DNA from: Nonomuraea jiangxiensis
GTDB lineage: Bacteria > Actinomycetota > Actinomycetes > Streptosporangiales > Streptosporangiaceae
Length of the DNA: 64,000 bases
Direction of reading: 5' to 3'
Assembly: GCF_900099965.1 (NCBI RefSeq)
Contig: NZ_FNDJ01000027.1
Location: 62,001 to 126,000 of the forward strand
Shown: positions 25,382-33,693 of the stretch, piece by piece
How the letters are laid out: each line of letters opens with the position of its first letter
Position numbering within the stretch: the first letter of the stretch is position 1
Translations under genes and position numbers: made by a program
The notes under the pieces: model-generated
Seen by the model: only the letters and a program-made list of their open reading frames with translations
Database searches by the model: none
What the model was told of the DNA's origin: nothing

Positions 25382-26029
25382 TCAGCCGACCCGCGGCAGC
25401 ACCCGTTCCGCGCGCAGATCAGGCGGCTCCTCAAGGTCGGGTCTCAGCGACATCCACGCTCGCCGGCCGTACAGCCGGTCCAGGCCGGGAGAGGTGGCGC
25501 CGGGCGTCTCGTCGCGCCGGACGATCTCCACGATCAGGAACTGCGCCCGCTTGCGGTGCCGGTAGACGCAGGCGCTCCTGGCCCAGCAGGCGGCCGCGAT
25601 CTCCTCGCTGTACGCCTCGAACTCCTCGGCGCAGATCCCGGCCCTGGACAGGATCAGTGCCTTCTCGCCCGTCGCGGTCGGGGTGATCCACAGCACCAGC
25701 GGAATCCGCCCTGCCCTGGTGTGCATCGTGGTCTCCAGGCAGACCCGCTGCAGGCGGTGCCTGGAGACCACGCACCAGAAGTGGGCGACGACCCAGTTGC
25801 GTCCCGTCCTGGTGGCCGCCGGCACCGAGATCGCGCTGGTCAGCAGGACGAAGGGCAGCCACCGGCCTTCCTGGGTGGCGCCGAGCAGGGTCAGCGTGAA
25901 CAGCCCCAGCCCGGCGGCCAGCAGCAACTCGGTGCGGATCCGCCACAGCCTGACCAGCAGCCCGCTCCCGCCCGGGGTGGGGAGGTCCTCGTTGGCGGGG
26001 TAGATCTGGTTGCGCGGGTTCCTCGACAC
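25382..26029 (-). CDS. Two-helix membrane protein of integrative-element type
   Basis: This 215-residue protein has two close membrane helices near the N-terminus (ELLLAAGLGLFTLTLLGA, WLPFVLLTSAISVPAA). A conserved-looking soluble part follows (MHTRAGRIPLVLWITPTATG, CAEEFEAYSEEIAAACWARS, VYRHRKRAQFLIVEIVRRD). In my reading this resembles proteins encoded just before FtsK/TraB translocases in actinomycete integrative and conjugative elements. No translocase, integrase or Rep gene follows here. Start GTG 26029 has GAGGAGG nine bases upstream and abuts the stop of the preceding small gene, so the two are coupled. The family call is an inference. Confidence 0.6.
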   Translation of the reverse strand: MSRNPRNQIYPANEDLPTPGGSGLLVRLWRIRTELLLAAGLGLFTLTLLGATQEGRWLPFVLLTSAISVPAATRTGRNWVVAHFWCVVSRHRLQRVCLETTMHTRAGRIPLVLWITPTATGEKALILSRAGICAEEFEAYSEEIAAACWARSACVYRHRKRAQFLIVEIVRRDETPGATSPGLDRLYGRRAWMSLRPDLEEPPDLRAERVLPRVG

Positions 26030-26030
26030 G

Positions 26031-26246
26031 TCAGGACACCTCCTCTGGCACCCTGCGTGGCACGCTGAGCTGGTCGAACCGTGGGTCCCGGTAACGACGG
26101 GCGCCGAATCCCGTCCTGCTGACCGTCCAGCCGATCCGGTAGGCGAATTCGTCGGGCTCCATGCAGATTTCACGGTCGGCCCAGGAGATGAGCTCCTGGA
26201 TCCGGGACTTGATTCGGCTGAGTCCCTTGGTACCTTGTGAGTACAT
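26031..26246 (-). CDS. 71-residue protein paired with the integrative-element-like membrane protein
   Basis: This small basic protein reads MYSQGTKGLSRIKSRIQELI, then DEFAYRIGWTVSRTGFGARR. Its stop (26031-26033) is next to the GTG of the membrane-protein gene, with that gene's ribosome site inside its end, so they form an operon. No domain recognised. Divergent, 670 bases away, from the DUF5753 regulator gene. Confidence 0.6.
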   Translation of the reverse strand: MYSQGTKGLSRIKSRIQELISWADREICMEPDEFAYRIGWTVSRTGFGARRYRDPRFDQLSVPRRVPEEVS

Positions 26247-26671
26247 AAGAAGACCCCTTTCGCGGCATTTTAGAGGTGGCTTCTTGGCCGGTCCGACGAC
26301 TGGCGATCGGTCTCGTCGCAGGGTGGCAGCCCATATGCGGCGATCCGGTGGTCAGCGTCGGCCGGCTTTTTGCGTGCTCGAACGAGCGGATGTGCGCTGG
26401 ACTCTTCAGGCGGTTACGAAATCCTTCCGGCAAGCGGCCTCCCTGGGGTGAAGTTTCTTTTCCGGGACGGCGACGTTGCCGGCGAGGCGCCCATGGTGCG
26501 GGCGCGCTGTCACAGCGGGAAGGCTCGAAGCGTACGGCCGTGTCGTCATGTCCGGCCTCCTCGTCTGTCGAGATCCCTCCTGATCCCGATCGTCCTCCGG
26601 CGTCCGCGATGCTGCAATACTTTGAGCAAGGGAAGATTTAACTTTCTTCGCAGCTTGCTGATGAGCTTGCC

Positions 26672-26684
26672 GTGCAACTTGCAC
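26672..26684. promoter_or_regulatory. Palindrome GTGCAACTTGCAC
   Basis: This is a perfect 13-base palindrome around a central C. The same core recurs at 26820. It is a candidate upstream operator for the neighbouring helix-turn-helix regulator. Confidence 0.5.
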
Positions 26685-26819
26685 GAGAACTATCGGAGCG
26701 GGCAGGGCAGGGGGAGCAGCCTGGAAAACCCGCCCTGGACCTGGCACATTCGCGGATCTCGTCTTGCTCCTACGCTTCCTGCATGAAAGCCTGCTGGCAA
26801 GGCCAAGTGGCACTACACA

Positions 26820-26830
26820 TGCAACTTGCA
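26820..26830. promoter_or_regulatory. Palindrome TGCAACTTGCA next to a -10 box
   Basis: This second copy of the palindrome core lies three bases upstream of TAAGAT (26834-26839), a good -10 hexamer for the DUF5753 gene. Binding here would block the promoter, consistent with autoregulation. Confidence 0.55.
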
Positions 26831-26917
26831 GTGTAAGATTGAGCGAACGGCCCAGGAAGCCGGACCGCAAACGACCCCTACCGGCTACACCTTCATTCCC
26901 GACAAGGAGAGTGGACG

Positions 26918-27781
26918 GTGCCATCGCAGCAGGGCAGTCCTACAGTACGCAGACTCCGGCTCGGCCAGGAGCTGCGCCTCCTCCGGGAGAAAAGAAAGCT
27001 CACGGGAGCCAAGGCGGCCGGGGTGCTCGGCTGGTCCGCGAGCAAGGTCAGCCGCATCGAAGCGGCCAAGACCATGCCCAGCGCCGACGACATCAAGGCC
27101 ATGGCGGAGCTCTACCGCACCGACCCGGAAAAACTTGAGGAACTCTTCGGCTTGTTGCGGGACGCGGAGCAGCGCGGGTGGTGGGAAGATTACGAGGACA
27201 CTCTGCCCGGGGAGTACACAAGATTTCTCGGGCTGGAGGCGGAGGCGACCTATCAGCGATCCTGGGAACCCCAGATCGTGCCTGGTCTGCTGCAAACCGA
27301 GGACTATGCGCGGGAAGTCATCCTGGCCTCCAGCGGCATCGCGCGCATCACGCACAGCGGTGTCCGGAGCCGGGTCGAGGCCCGCCTCGATCGGCAGCGG
27401 CGGGTTTTACGCCGGGCCAATCCATGCGCGCTGACGGTCGTGCTGGACGAGTCGGCCTTGACCCGTCGTTTCGGTGAACCCTCGGTGATGCGCGAGCAGA
27501 TGGAGCATCTCCTGGAGATCTCACTGCTGCCACAGGTCAGTCTTCACATCCTAACGCTGGACTCGCTTCATCCGGTGAACACCAGTGCGTTCATCCACTT
27601 GAAGTTCAGGGACTTCGACGATGTGGTCTACCTCGAACAGTTGTACACTGCCCACTTCGTCGAGGACCTCGAACGGGTGGCCGGATACGAAACCGCCTTC
27701 GGCCACATAAGGTCGGAGGCGCTGGACGAGGATGAGTCGCGCGTGCTGATACAGCGTAAAGCTATGCTGTGGCGGCGTTAG
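26918..27781 (+). CDS. XRE-family regulator with DUF5753 (WhiJ-like)
   Basis: This 287-residue protein has an N-terminal helix-turn-helix (LGQELRLLREKRKLTGAKAA, then GWSASKVSRIEAAKT) and a C-terminal DUF5753 domain (ATYQRSWEPQIVPGLLQTED, ILTLDSLHPVNTSAFIHLKF). Such proteins occur in many copies in mycelial actinomycetes and are usually paired with a DUF397 protein, as WhiJ is in Streptomyces, where the pair controls sporulation genes. Start GTG 26918 follows AAGGAG. The paired DUF397 gene lies 54 bases downstream. Confidence 0.88.
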   Translation: MPSQQGSPTVRRLRLGQELRLLREKRKLTGAKAAGVLGWSASKVSRIEAAKTMPSADDIKAMAELYRTDPEKLEELFGLLRDAEQRGWWEDYEDTLPGEYTRFLGLEAEATYQRSWEPQIVPGLLQTEDYAREVILASSGIARITHSGVRSRVEARLDRQRRVLRRANPCALTVVLDESALTRRFGEPSVMREQMEHLLEISLLPQVSLHILTLDSLHPVNTSAFIHLKFRDFDDVVYLEQLYTAHFVEDLERVAGYETAFGHIRSEALDEDESRVLIQRKAMLWRR

Positions 27782-27797
27782 GCCATCCAACCTCAAC

Positions 27798-27817
27798 AAG
27801 GGGCAATGGAGCCCCTT
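27798..27817 (+). terminator. Attenuator-like hairpin between DUF5753 and DUF397 genes
   Basis: AAGGGGC and GCCCCTT pair perfectly around AATGGA, followed by TGTCTATTT. It sits between the two genes of the pair and could reduce read-through into the DUF397 gene, setting the ratio of the two proteins. Confidence 0.55.
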
Positions 27818-27835
27818 TGTCTATTTGGGGAGAAA

Positions 27836-28057
27836 ATGCACAACCACCCTACGGCGGCGGCTTGGCGGAAGAGCTCCTTCTGCAACGGCGCAGACGCCTG
27901 TGTCGAAATCGCCCCCTTGGCCGATGGGAATATCGCGCTGCGTGACAGCAAGGACCAGAGCGGTCCGGTGCTGGTCTTCACGTCATCCGAGTGGGAGGCT
28001 TTCACCGCGGGTGTCCGGGAAGGCGAGTTTGATTTGGCGCCGACGGTCGGCGTTTAG
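27836..28057 (+). CDS. DUF397 protein
   Basis: This 73-residue protein has the DUF397 signature WRKSSFCNGADACVEIA, then IALRDSKDQSGPVL and FTSSEWEAFTAGVREGEFD. DUF397 proteins are small partners of DUF5753 regulators. ATG 27836 with GGGGAG just upstream is preferred; ATG 27806 would lie inside the hairpin loop between the genes. Confidence 0.88.
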   Translation: MHNHPTAAAWRKSSFCNGADACVEIAPLADGNIALRDSKDQSGPVLVFTSSEWEAFTAGVREGEFDLAPTVGV

Positions 28058-28062
28058 ATGAG

Positions 28063-28103
28063 AACGGCCCTGGCAAGTTGCTGGCACAACTCGCAGGGCC
28101 GTT
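28063..28103 (+). terminator. Strong terminator after the DUF397 gene
   Basis: AACGGCCCTG (28063-28072) pairs with CAGGGCCGTT (28094-28103), and the inner AGTTG/CAACT extends the stem. It starts five bases after the stop codon. Confidence 0.85.
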
Positions 28104-28450
28104 GGAGCCGGGGCATGGCACACCCCGATCCGGCTCGTTGGCTGACTTGAGCTCGGACAACATGAACATCATGGCACAGGAACACCCAAGCTGATCAACC
28201 GCACCGGTCATGTTTCGCCGTTTCCGCGGAGCCCTCGCCCCGCCGTCACGGATGGTCGGGTCCTACACCGTCGGTTTTCTCCGCAGCGGCCGCCGGCAAC
28301 AGTAAATAACGCGTCCGGCCGCCGCTTTTCACGAAACTTTTCTTGAGCAAGAAAGGTCGCGCCCACCGGTGGACGCGGGTCTTTCGTGTTGTGGCCGGGA
28401 AATGTCCCGGGCCCCGGCTTCCCTGGGTTTCATGCCAGGCCGTGGCCTTT
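28104..28450. other. Convergent spacer with three inverted repeats
   Basis: No gene is seen. The spacer holds a GCGGCCGCCGG/CCGGCCGCCGC pair near 28284-28324, a TTTTCTTG-AG-CAAGAAAG palindrome near 28337-28354, and a GGTCGCGCCCACC-type hairpin immediately after. These probably end transcription of the MFS gene on the minus strand. Confidence 0.55.
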
Positions 28451-29866
28451 TCAGATTCGGGCCGGGACGCGGCGTCGTACGAGGAAAAGGGAGCTCAGTC
28501 CGGCCAGGACCGCCAGGGCTGCCATGGCGATGGCGGCCGCCAGGGAGGCCGGGGGCGCGGTGGGTGTGTTCTGGCTGAGTGAGATGAACAGGGTGCCCAC
28601 CGTGGAGACCCCGATGACCTGGCCCAGTTGCATGACCGTGAGCAGGGCGCCGCTGGCGTCCGCCGCGTAGGCGCCGTCCACCTGCTCGGTCGCCATGTTG
28701 GTGACCGCGACCTGCACGCCGAGGCCGGTGCCGATGAGCGCGCCCATGAGCGCGTACGGGACACCGCCGCCGGCGGCGAACCCGAGTCCGAGGTAGGCGG
28801 GGGCGGCCACCACGTAGCCGACGGGCACCAGCGGGCGCTGCAGGCGGATGGGCAGGCGTGGCCAGAGGAGCCCGACCAGGCCGAAGGCCAGCGCGCACGG
28901 CACCAGCATCAGGCCCGCTGCCAGCGGCGACAGGTGGAGGTCGCTCTGCAGGTGCAGCGAGGAGGTGAACAGGAACGCGCCCCAGGTGGCCGGGCCGAAC
29001 AGCAGGATCGCCAGCCCCGGCCGCATGCCGGGCGCCCGCAGCACCCGCGAGTCCACCAGGGGACGGCCGCCACGCGCGGTCACCCACCGCTCAATGCGGA
29101 CGAACACGACGAACGTCACCACGCTCAACGCCATCGAGATCCATCCCCACACCGGCCAGCCAAGGTCACGGCCGAGGACCAGCGGCACCACGAACAGCAG
29201 TACGGCCGCCGACAGGCTGATCAGCCCCCACGGGTCGAGCCCGGTGGCGCCTCCGCCCCGGTCGGCGGGCAGCACCCGGAGCCCGGCCGCCAGCAGCAGC
29301 GCGCCGATCGGCACCAGCACCAGGAACACGATCCGCCAGCCCGCGCCGAACCCCAGCAGGATCCCGCCGAGCGCCTGGCCGACCACGATGCCGCCGCTGA
29401 TCACCAGCGACCACAGGCCGATCGCCCGGCCCCTGGCCGCACCGTGGTAATTGCGCTGGATCAAGGTGAGCACCTGCGGCATCATCATCGCCGCCCCCGC
29501 GCCCTGGAGCAGGCGGAAGGCGATCAGCCAGCCCGTCGTGGGCGCCAGGCCCGCGCCGAGCGTGGTGAGGGTGAAGACCGCCAAGCCGCCCAGGAAAGCC
29601 TTGCGTTGGCCGAGCAGATCACCGACCCGGGCTCCGGTGATCAACAGAACGGCGTAGACGACGGTGTAACCCGCGACGATCATCTGCAGTCCGGCGCCGG
29701 AGGAGCGCAGGTCGGCTTCGATGGTCGGGGTGGCCACGTTGACGATGTTGACGTTCAGGATGGCCAGGAACTGCCCCACGAGGATGATCGCCAGGAGCAG
29801 GCCGCTGGCCTTGGCCTGCTGCGGTTTCGTGCCCGCGGCAGGGACCAAGTCGGCAGTTCGCGTCAT
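28451..29866 (-). CDS. DHA2-family MFS drug exporter
   Basis: This 471-residue protein is about 14 membrane helices long. It has motif D-like LNVNIVNVATPTIEADL at helix 1, GARVGDLLGQRKAFLGG (motif A) and FRLLQGAGAAMMMPQVLTLI (motif B/C region). The DHA2 family exports drugs by proton antiport. It is divergent from an XRE/MmyB-type regulator 94 bases away, with a shared inverted repeat, so regulation by that protein is likely. The native substrate is not shown. Confidence 0.9.
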   Translation of the reverse strand: MTRTADLVPAAGTKPQQAKASGLLLAIILVGQFLAILNVNIVNVATPTIEADLRSSGAGLQMIVAGYTVVYAVLLITGARVGDLLGQRKAFLGGLAVFTLTTLGAGLAPTTGWLIAFRLLQGAGAAMMMPQVLTLIQRNYHGAARGRAIGLWSLVISGGIVVGQALGGILLGFGAGWRIVFLVLVPIGALLLAAGLRVLPADRGGGATGLDPWGLISLSAAVLLFVVPLVLGRDLGWPVWGWISMALSVVTFVVFVRIERWVTARGGRPLVDSRVLRAPGMRPGLAILLFGPATWGAFLFTSSLHLQSDLHLSPLAAGLMLVPCALAFGLVGLLWPRLPIRLQRPLVPVGYVVAAPAYLGLGFAAGGGVPYALMGALIGTGLGVQVAVTNMATEQVDGAYAADASGALLTVMQLGQVIGVSTVGTLFISLSQNTPTAPPASLAAAIAMAALAVLAGLSSLFLVRRRVPARI

Positions 29867-29891
29867 GCAGAGCAGTCTGCCGGGATCTCGG

Positions 29892-29922
29892 TACCAGTAA
29901 CGAGAGCCCCTTTATACTGGTA
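29892..29922. promoter_or_regulatory. Inverted repeat TACCAGTA-N15-TACTGGTA
   Basis: Perfect 8-base arms lie in the 94-base divergent promoter region between the exporter and the regulator, half-site centres 23 bases (about two helical turns) apart. The right arm overlaps TATACT, a good -10 hexamer for the regulator gene. A likely operator for the divergent regulator. Confidence 0.65.
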
Positions 29923-29960
29923 TTAGCGCCACCTGGATAAGTGTCGGCTATGTCGCCATA

Positions 29961-30806
29961 GTGGGGAATGTGAGCGTGACCGAGGAGCGACGTTCAAATC
30001 TTGCCGCATTCCTCCGCAGCCGCCGCGAACGGGTCACCCCCGAGATGGTGGACCTGGCGCCGGGGCCGCGCAGGCGCACTCCCGGGCTGCGCCGCGAGGA
30101 GGTGGCCCAGCTCGCGGGGGTCGGCGTCACCTGGTACACGTGGCTGGAGCAGGGCCGGCCGATCAACGCCAGCGCCCAGGTGCTCGACGCCGTGGCTCGC
30201 ACCCTGCGCCTGGACAGCGCCGAGCGCCACCACCTCTACCGGCTGGCCGGGCACGCCGAGGTGCCGCTGAGCGCGGACTCCAACCAGGTAACGCCCGAGA
30301 TGCAGCAGATTCTCGACCGGCTCGGCGACATGCCCGCGAGTCTGATCAACAGCCGCTACGACATCCTGGCCATGAACGCCGCCTACGCCGCGCTGTTCCC
30401 CGAGATCGCCGCCGCCCCGGAGGGCGAGCGGAACTCGCTGTGGCAGTCGTGCCTCAATCCCGACGCGGACACCGTGCTGCTCAACCGGGAGCAGGAGATC
30501 GCCAGGGCCGTGGCCGTCTTCAGGGCCGCCTACGGCCGCCACACGGACGACCCGTGCTGGCAGGACTTCGTCCGCCGGCTCGCCGCCGAGAGCCCGACGT
30601 TCGCCCGGCTGTGGGCCAGGCAGGACGTGGCCGATCCGGGGCCGCGGGTGAAGGCGTACCGGCACGTACGGCTGGGGGAGCTGCGCTTCAGCACCACCAG
30701 TTTCACGGCGGTTCCCGAGGTACGGATGGTCGTCTACACGCCGCTGGACGACCAGACCCGTACGGCTGTGTCCGTTTTGATGGGAAAAGGTGGTATCGCG
30801 AGGTGA
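29961..30806 (+). CDS. XRE-family regulator with MmyB-like ligand domain
   Basis: This 281-residue protein has the helix-turn-helix at about 12-75 (LRREEVAQLAGVGVTWYTWL) and a C-terminal PAS-like MmyB domain (ILDRLGDMPASLINSRYDIL, then AMNAAYAALFPE). The MmyB family binds fatty-acid-like ligands in the one structural example. GTG 29961 is the longest start; GTG 29976 is equally plausible, with GGGGA upstream. Divergent from the DHA2 exporter, which is the probable target. Confidence 0.87.
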   Translation: MGNVSVTEERRSNLAAFLRSRRERVTPEMVDLAPGPRRRTPGLRREEVAQLAGVGVTWYTWLEQGRPINASAQVLDAVARTLRLDSAERHHLYRLAGHAEVPLSADSNQVTPEMQQILDRLGDMPASLINSRYDILAMNAAYAALFPEIAAAPEGERNSLWQSCLNPDADTVLLNREQEIARAVAVFRAAYGRHTDDPCWQDFVRRLAAESPTFARLWARQDVADPGPRVKAYRHVRLGELRFSTTSFTAVPEVRMVVYTPLDDQTRTAVSVLMGKGGIAR

Positions 30807-30865
30807 TGCGCGGCATCTAGAATGCTCGGTCCGTGATTGTCCGGACCTAGCGGAAGTAGCGGCAG

Positions 30866-31963
30866 ATGAGACTCCTCCGAGCCTTACCGGTGCTGGTCGT
30901 CGCCGCTTCGCTGGCCGCATGTTCGGCGGTGCCCGAACGGGTGCCACAGAGCAAACGGATGCAGCCGCAGGCGCTGGCCTCGCCGCAGGCCGAGCCGACG
31001 GAGACGCCCAGTGCCGAGCCGACCCCGGAGCAGCGGCCGTACACGATCTCGTTCGGCGGGGACGTGCACTTCGAGGGGATGTTACGGGGGCGCCTGTCGA
31101 ACCCGGGCACGGCGCTCGGGCCGATCGCCGGCGTCCTGCGCGAGTCTGACCTGGCCATGGTCAACCTGGAGACGGCCATCACCACCGGGGGGACGCCGGC
31201 ACCGGGGAAGCAGTACACGTTCAGGGCGCCGCCGAGCGCGTTCACCGCGTTGAAGAAGGCCGGGGTGGACGTGGCCTCCATGGCCAACAACCACGGCATG
31301 GACTACATGGAGAGCGGGCTGGCGGACTCGTTGGCGGCGATCGGGCGCAGCAAGTTCCCGGTGGTGGGGATCGGGAAGGACGCGGCGCAGGCGTACAAGC
31401 CGTTCCGCAGGACCGTGAACGGCAACCGGGTGGCGATCATCGGGGCCACGCAGGTGCTGGACGCGGAGTTCATCCAGTCGTGGACCGCCACCGCGGACAA
31501 GGGCGGGCTGGCCTCGGCCAAGGAGGAGGCCGCGCTGCTCAAGGCGGTACGGAAGGCGCGTAAGAACTCCGACACCGTGATCGTCCACCTGCACTGGGGC
31601 ACCGAGATGCAGAAGTGCCCGAACGAGGCGCAGCGCTCGCTCGCCCCCAAGCTGGTCGAGGCGGGGGCCGACGTGGTGGTCGGCGGGCACGCGCACATCC
31701 TGCTCGGCGCCGGGTACCTCGACGACGCGTACGTCAGCTACGGCCTCGGGAACTTCGTCTTCTACAACTCCAACCCCGCCACCACGGGCAGGACCGGGGT
31801 GCTGACCTTGACGATCAAGGGCAGGAAGGTCCTCAAGGACCGCTGGACCCCGGCGACCATCCAGGCGGGCGTGCCGGTGGCGATGACGGGGGCAGCCCGG
31901 ACGCGGGCGATCGCGGACTGGAAGGACCTGCGGGCCTGTACGGGCCTGGCCGCGCGACCCTGA
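30866..31963 (+). CDS. CapA/PgsA-like metallophosphatase-fold lipoprotein
   Basis: This 365-residue protein has a lipoprotein signal with lipobox LAAC (C19) and a Pro/Glu/Thr linker. The CapA domain has metal-binding motifs SFGGDVHFEG, VNLETAI, MANNHGMDY, HLHWGTEM and VVGGHAHILLG. CapA-type proteins act in poly-gamma-glutamate export or attachment in Bacillus, but no capBC genes are here, so a different cell-surface role is likely. ATG 30866 follows GGAAG. Confidence 0.87.
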   Translation: MRLLRALPVLVVAASLAACSAVPERVPQSKRMQPQALASPQAEPTETPSAEPTPEQRPYTISFGGDVHFEGMLRGRLSNPGTALGPIAGVLRESDLAMVNLETAITTGGTPAPGKQYTFRAPPSAFTALKKAGVDVASMANNHGMDYMESGLADSLAAIGRSKFPVVGIGKDAAQAYKPFRRTVNGNRVAIIGATQVLDAEFIQSWTATADKGGLASAKEEAALLKAVRKARKNSDTVIVHLHWGTEMQKCPNEAQRSLAPKLVEAGADVVVGGHAHILLGAGYLDDAYVSYGLGNFVFYNSNPATTGRTGVLTLTIKGRKVLKDRWTPATIQAGVPVAMTGAARTRAIADWKDLRACTGLAARP

Positions 31964-31972
31964 TCGATCTAT

Positions 31973-32000
31973 CCTCCTGGACAAGCGGTCCAATAGGAGG
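31973..32000 (+). other. Hairpin burying an AGGAGG sequence
   Basis: CCTCCT (31973-31978) can pair with AGGAGG (31995-32000), and GGAC/GTCC pair inside. It starts just after the CapA stop. AGGAGG is a perfect ribosome site but no start codon lies at the right distance, so a terminator or mRNA-stability role is more likely than translational control. Confidence 0.4.
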
Positions 32001-32182
32001 TCTCCGGGGACGGGCGCACCTCGGTCGGTCCGGTGGGCTTGAGCGCCGGCACCGTCGCGGCCCGGGTGTGGCGGAGCCGTCCCGTGGTGGTCGCCGGAGT
32101 GATCGGCCGGTTCGTCGGGCATGGCAAAGCGGGTGTGCCTGTTCGGGGACGGTGGCGGGCGCGTGCCGGGAAGGGGTCCGAG

Positions 32183-33004
32183 GTGTTCGGTGATCGGCTG
32201 GTGGTGGTCACGGGGGCGGGGTCCGGGATCGGGCGGGCGACGGCCCGGGCGTTCGCGGCGCACGGGGCCGAGGTGGTCTGCGCCGACATCGACGGCGCGG
32301 CGGCCGAGCGGGTGGCCGGCGCCATCGCCGGTGAGCTCGGGGGAACGGCGCACGCCGCAGAGGTCGATGTCGCGAATATAGATCAGATGGAGGATTTCGC
32401 TCGAAATATCATCGTGCAATATGGGGTGCCACACATTGTGGTGAACAATGCGGGGATCGCCGTCGCCGGGTCGTTTTTCGATCATTCTGTTGACGACTGG
32501 CGCCGGGTCCTCGATGTCAATCTTTGGGGTGTCATCCACGGTTGCCGGCTGTTCGGCGCCGCCATGGTGGAACGCGGCGAAGGCGGCCACATCGTCAACA
32601 TCGCGTCCCTGGCCGCGTTCGCGCCCACACGGCTGCTGCCCGCCTATTCCACCTCGAAGGCGGCGGTGAAGATGCTCAGCGACTGTCTCGGGGCCGAGCT
32701 GGCCGGGCACGGGATCGGGGTCACCGCCGTCTGCCCGGGGTTCGTGTCCACGCCCATCGCGGGCAACGCCACGTACGTGGGGGCCGACCTGCGGGAGGAA
32801 GCCGTGCGGGGGCTGGCGCGGCGCGGATATCCGGCCGAGCGGGTGGCCGCCCACATCCTGCGGGCCGTACACAGAAATCAAGCCGTGGTGCCAGTTAACG
32901 CTGAGGCCAAAATCGGCTATACCCTGTCGCGGATTTCTCCCGGGTTGATGCGGAGGCTGGCGCGATGGAGCGGGGGCACGAGAAATCAACAAAAATTCCG
33001 GTAA
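32183..33004 (+). CDS. Short-chain dehydrogenase/reductase
   Basis: This 273-residue SDR has VVVTGAGSGIGRATARAFAA, NNAG and the catalytic Tyr-x-x-x-Lys in LLPAYSTSKAAVKM. The Ser lies in VNIASLAAF, and CPGFVSTPI follows. The last 40 residues (YTLSRISPGLMRRLARWSGG) form a basic amphipathic tail seen in lipid-acting SDRs. GTG 32183 with AAGGGG six bases upstream is preferred; the frame is open to 32033. Wobble bias drops around 32370-32480 (ATA, ATT, AAT codons), unusual for this genome. The 3' end may overlap the TetR gene. Confidence 0.85.
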   Translation: MFGDRLVVVTGAGSGIGRATARAFAAHGAEVVCADIDGAAAERVAGAIAGELGGTAHAAEVDVANIDQMEDFARNIIVQYGVPHIVVNNAGIAVAGSFFDHSVDDWRRVLDVNLWGVIHGCRLFGAAMVERGEGGHIVNIASLAAFAPTRLLPAYSTSKAAVKMLSDCLGAELAGHGIGVTAVCPGFVSTPIAGNATYVGADLREEAVRGLARRGYPAERVAAHILRAVHRNQAVVPVNAEAKIGYTLSRISPGLMRRLARWSGGTRNQQKFR

Positions 33005-33033
33005 CGATCGCCCGTACGGGAGAAGATGAATCC

Positions 33034-33687
33034 GTGTCTTCGCCGCAACTGCAGGACGATTACGTCCACCCCCAAGCCCTCAGGCGGCAGCCAGCACAGC
33101 GCCGCAGCGCCCGTCGCGTCGAGCGGATGCTCGACGCGTGTGCCGAGCTGCTAGACGAGACCGGATACGAGGCCCTGTCCACCACGCGCATAGCCGAGCG
33201 GGCGGGTGTGGCCATCGGGTCGGTCTACCAGTTCTTCCCCGACAAGCGGGCCATCACCCAGGAGCTCACCAGGCGCAACGTCGAGGAGTTCGTCCGCCGG
33301 GTGGATCGCAGGTTCCTGACGGAGGAATACCGCGGGTGGTGGGAGGCGGTCGACGCGATCATCGACGTGTACGTCGACATGCACCGGACCGTATCCGGCT
33401 TCAAGAGCCTCCACTTCGGCGACGCCGTGGACCTCAACCTGCTCGACTCCGACTCCGAGAACAACACGGTGATCGCCGGGCGCCTGCGCGGTTTACTGCT
33501 CAAGGAGTTCGGGCTGGCCGACAGCCCGGAGCTGGACCTGGCCGTGCTGGTGGCGGTCGAGGCCGGTGACGCCGTGCTCAAGCTGGCCTTCCGCCGCGAC
33601 CCCGACGGCTCGCCCGAGATCGTCGAGGCGGCCCGGCACGTGATCCGCGGCTTCCTGGCCCGCCAGCTCAAGTCCTGGTCCCCGTAG
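33034..33687 (+). CDS. TetR-family regulator
   Basis: This 217-residue protein has the helix-turn-helix at the N-terminus (ALSTTRIAERAGVAIGSVYQ, FFPDKRAI) and a helical C-terminal ligand domain (VYVDMHRTVSGFKSLHFGDA). GTG 33034 with GGGAGA upstream gives a start just after the SDR; an ATG at 32965 would overlap the SDR by 40 bases. The two genes probably form an operon, with the TetR protein controlling it. Confidence 0.87.
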   Translation: MSSPQLQDDYVHPQALRRQPAQRRSARRVERMLDACAELLDETGYEALSTTRIAERAGVAIGSVYQFFPDKRAITQELTRRNVEEFVRRVDRRFLTEEYRGWWEAVDAIIDVYVDMHRTVSGFKSLHFGDAVDLNLLDSDSENNTVIAGRLRGLLLKEFGLADSPELDLAVLVAVEAGDAVLKLAFRRDPDGSPEIVEAARHVIRGFLARQLKSWSP

Positions 33688-33693
33688 CCCTGC

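Larger units (their letters stand above)
26247..26917. other. Divergent regulatory spacer
   Basis: No gene is supported in these 671 bases. The sequence is less GC-rich than its surroundings, especially 26630-26860, and contains two GCAACTTGC palindromes (listed separately), extra AGCTTGC half-sites near 26652 and 26665, and a TAAGAT -10 box at 26834. Confidence 0.55.

Noticed and set aside
31973..32000. Translational switch hiding a ribosome site
   Set aside because: No start codon lies within 5-15 bases after AGGAGG; a terminator or stability hairpin is simpler.
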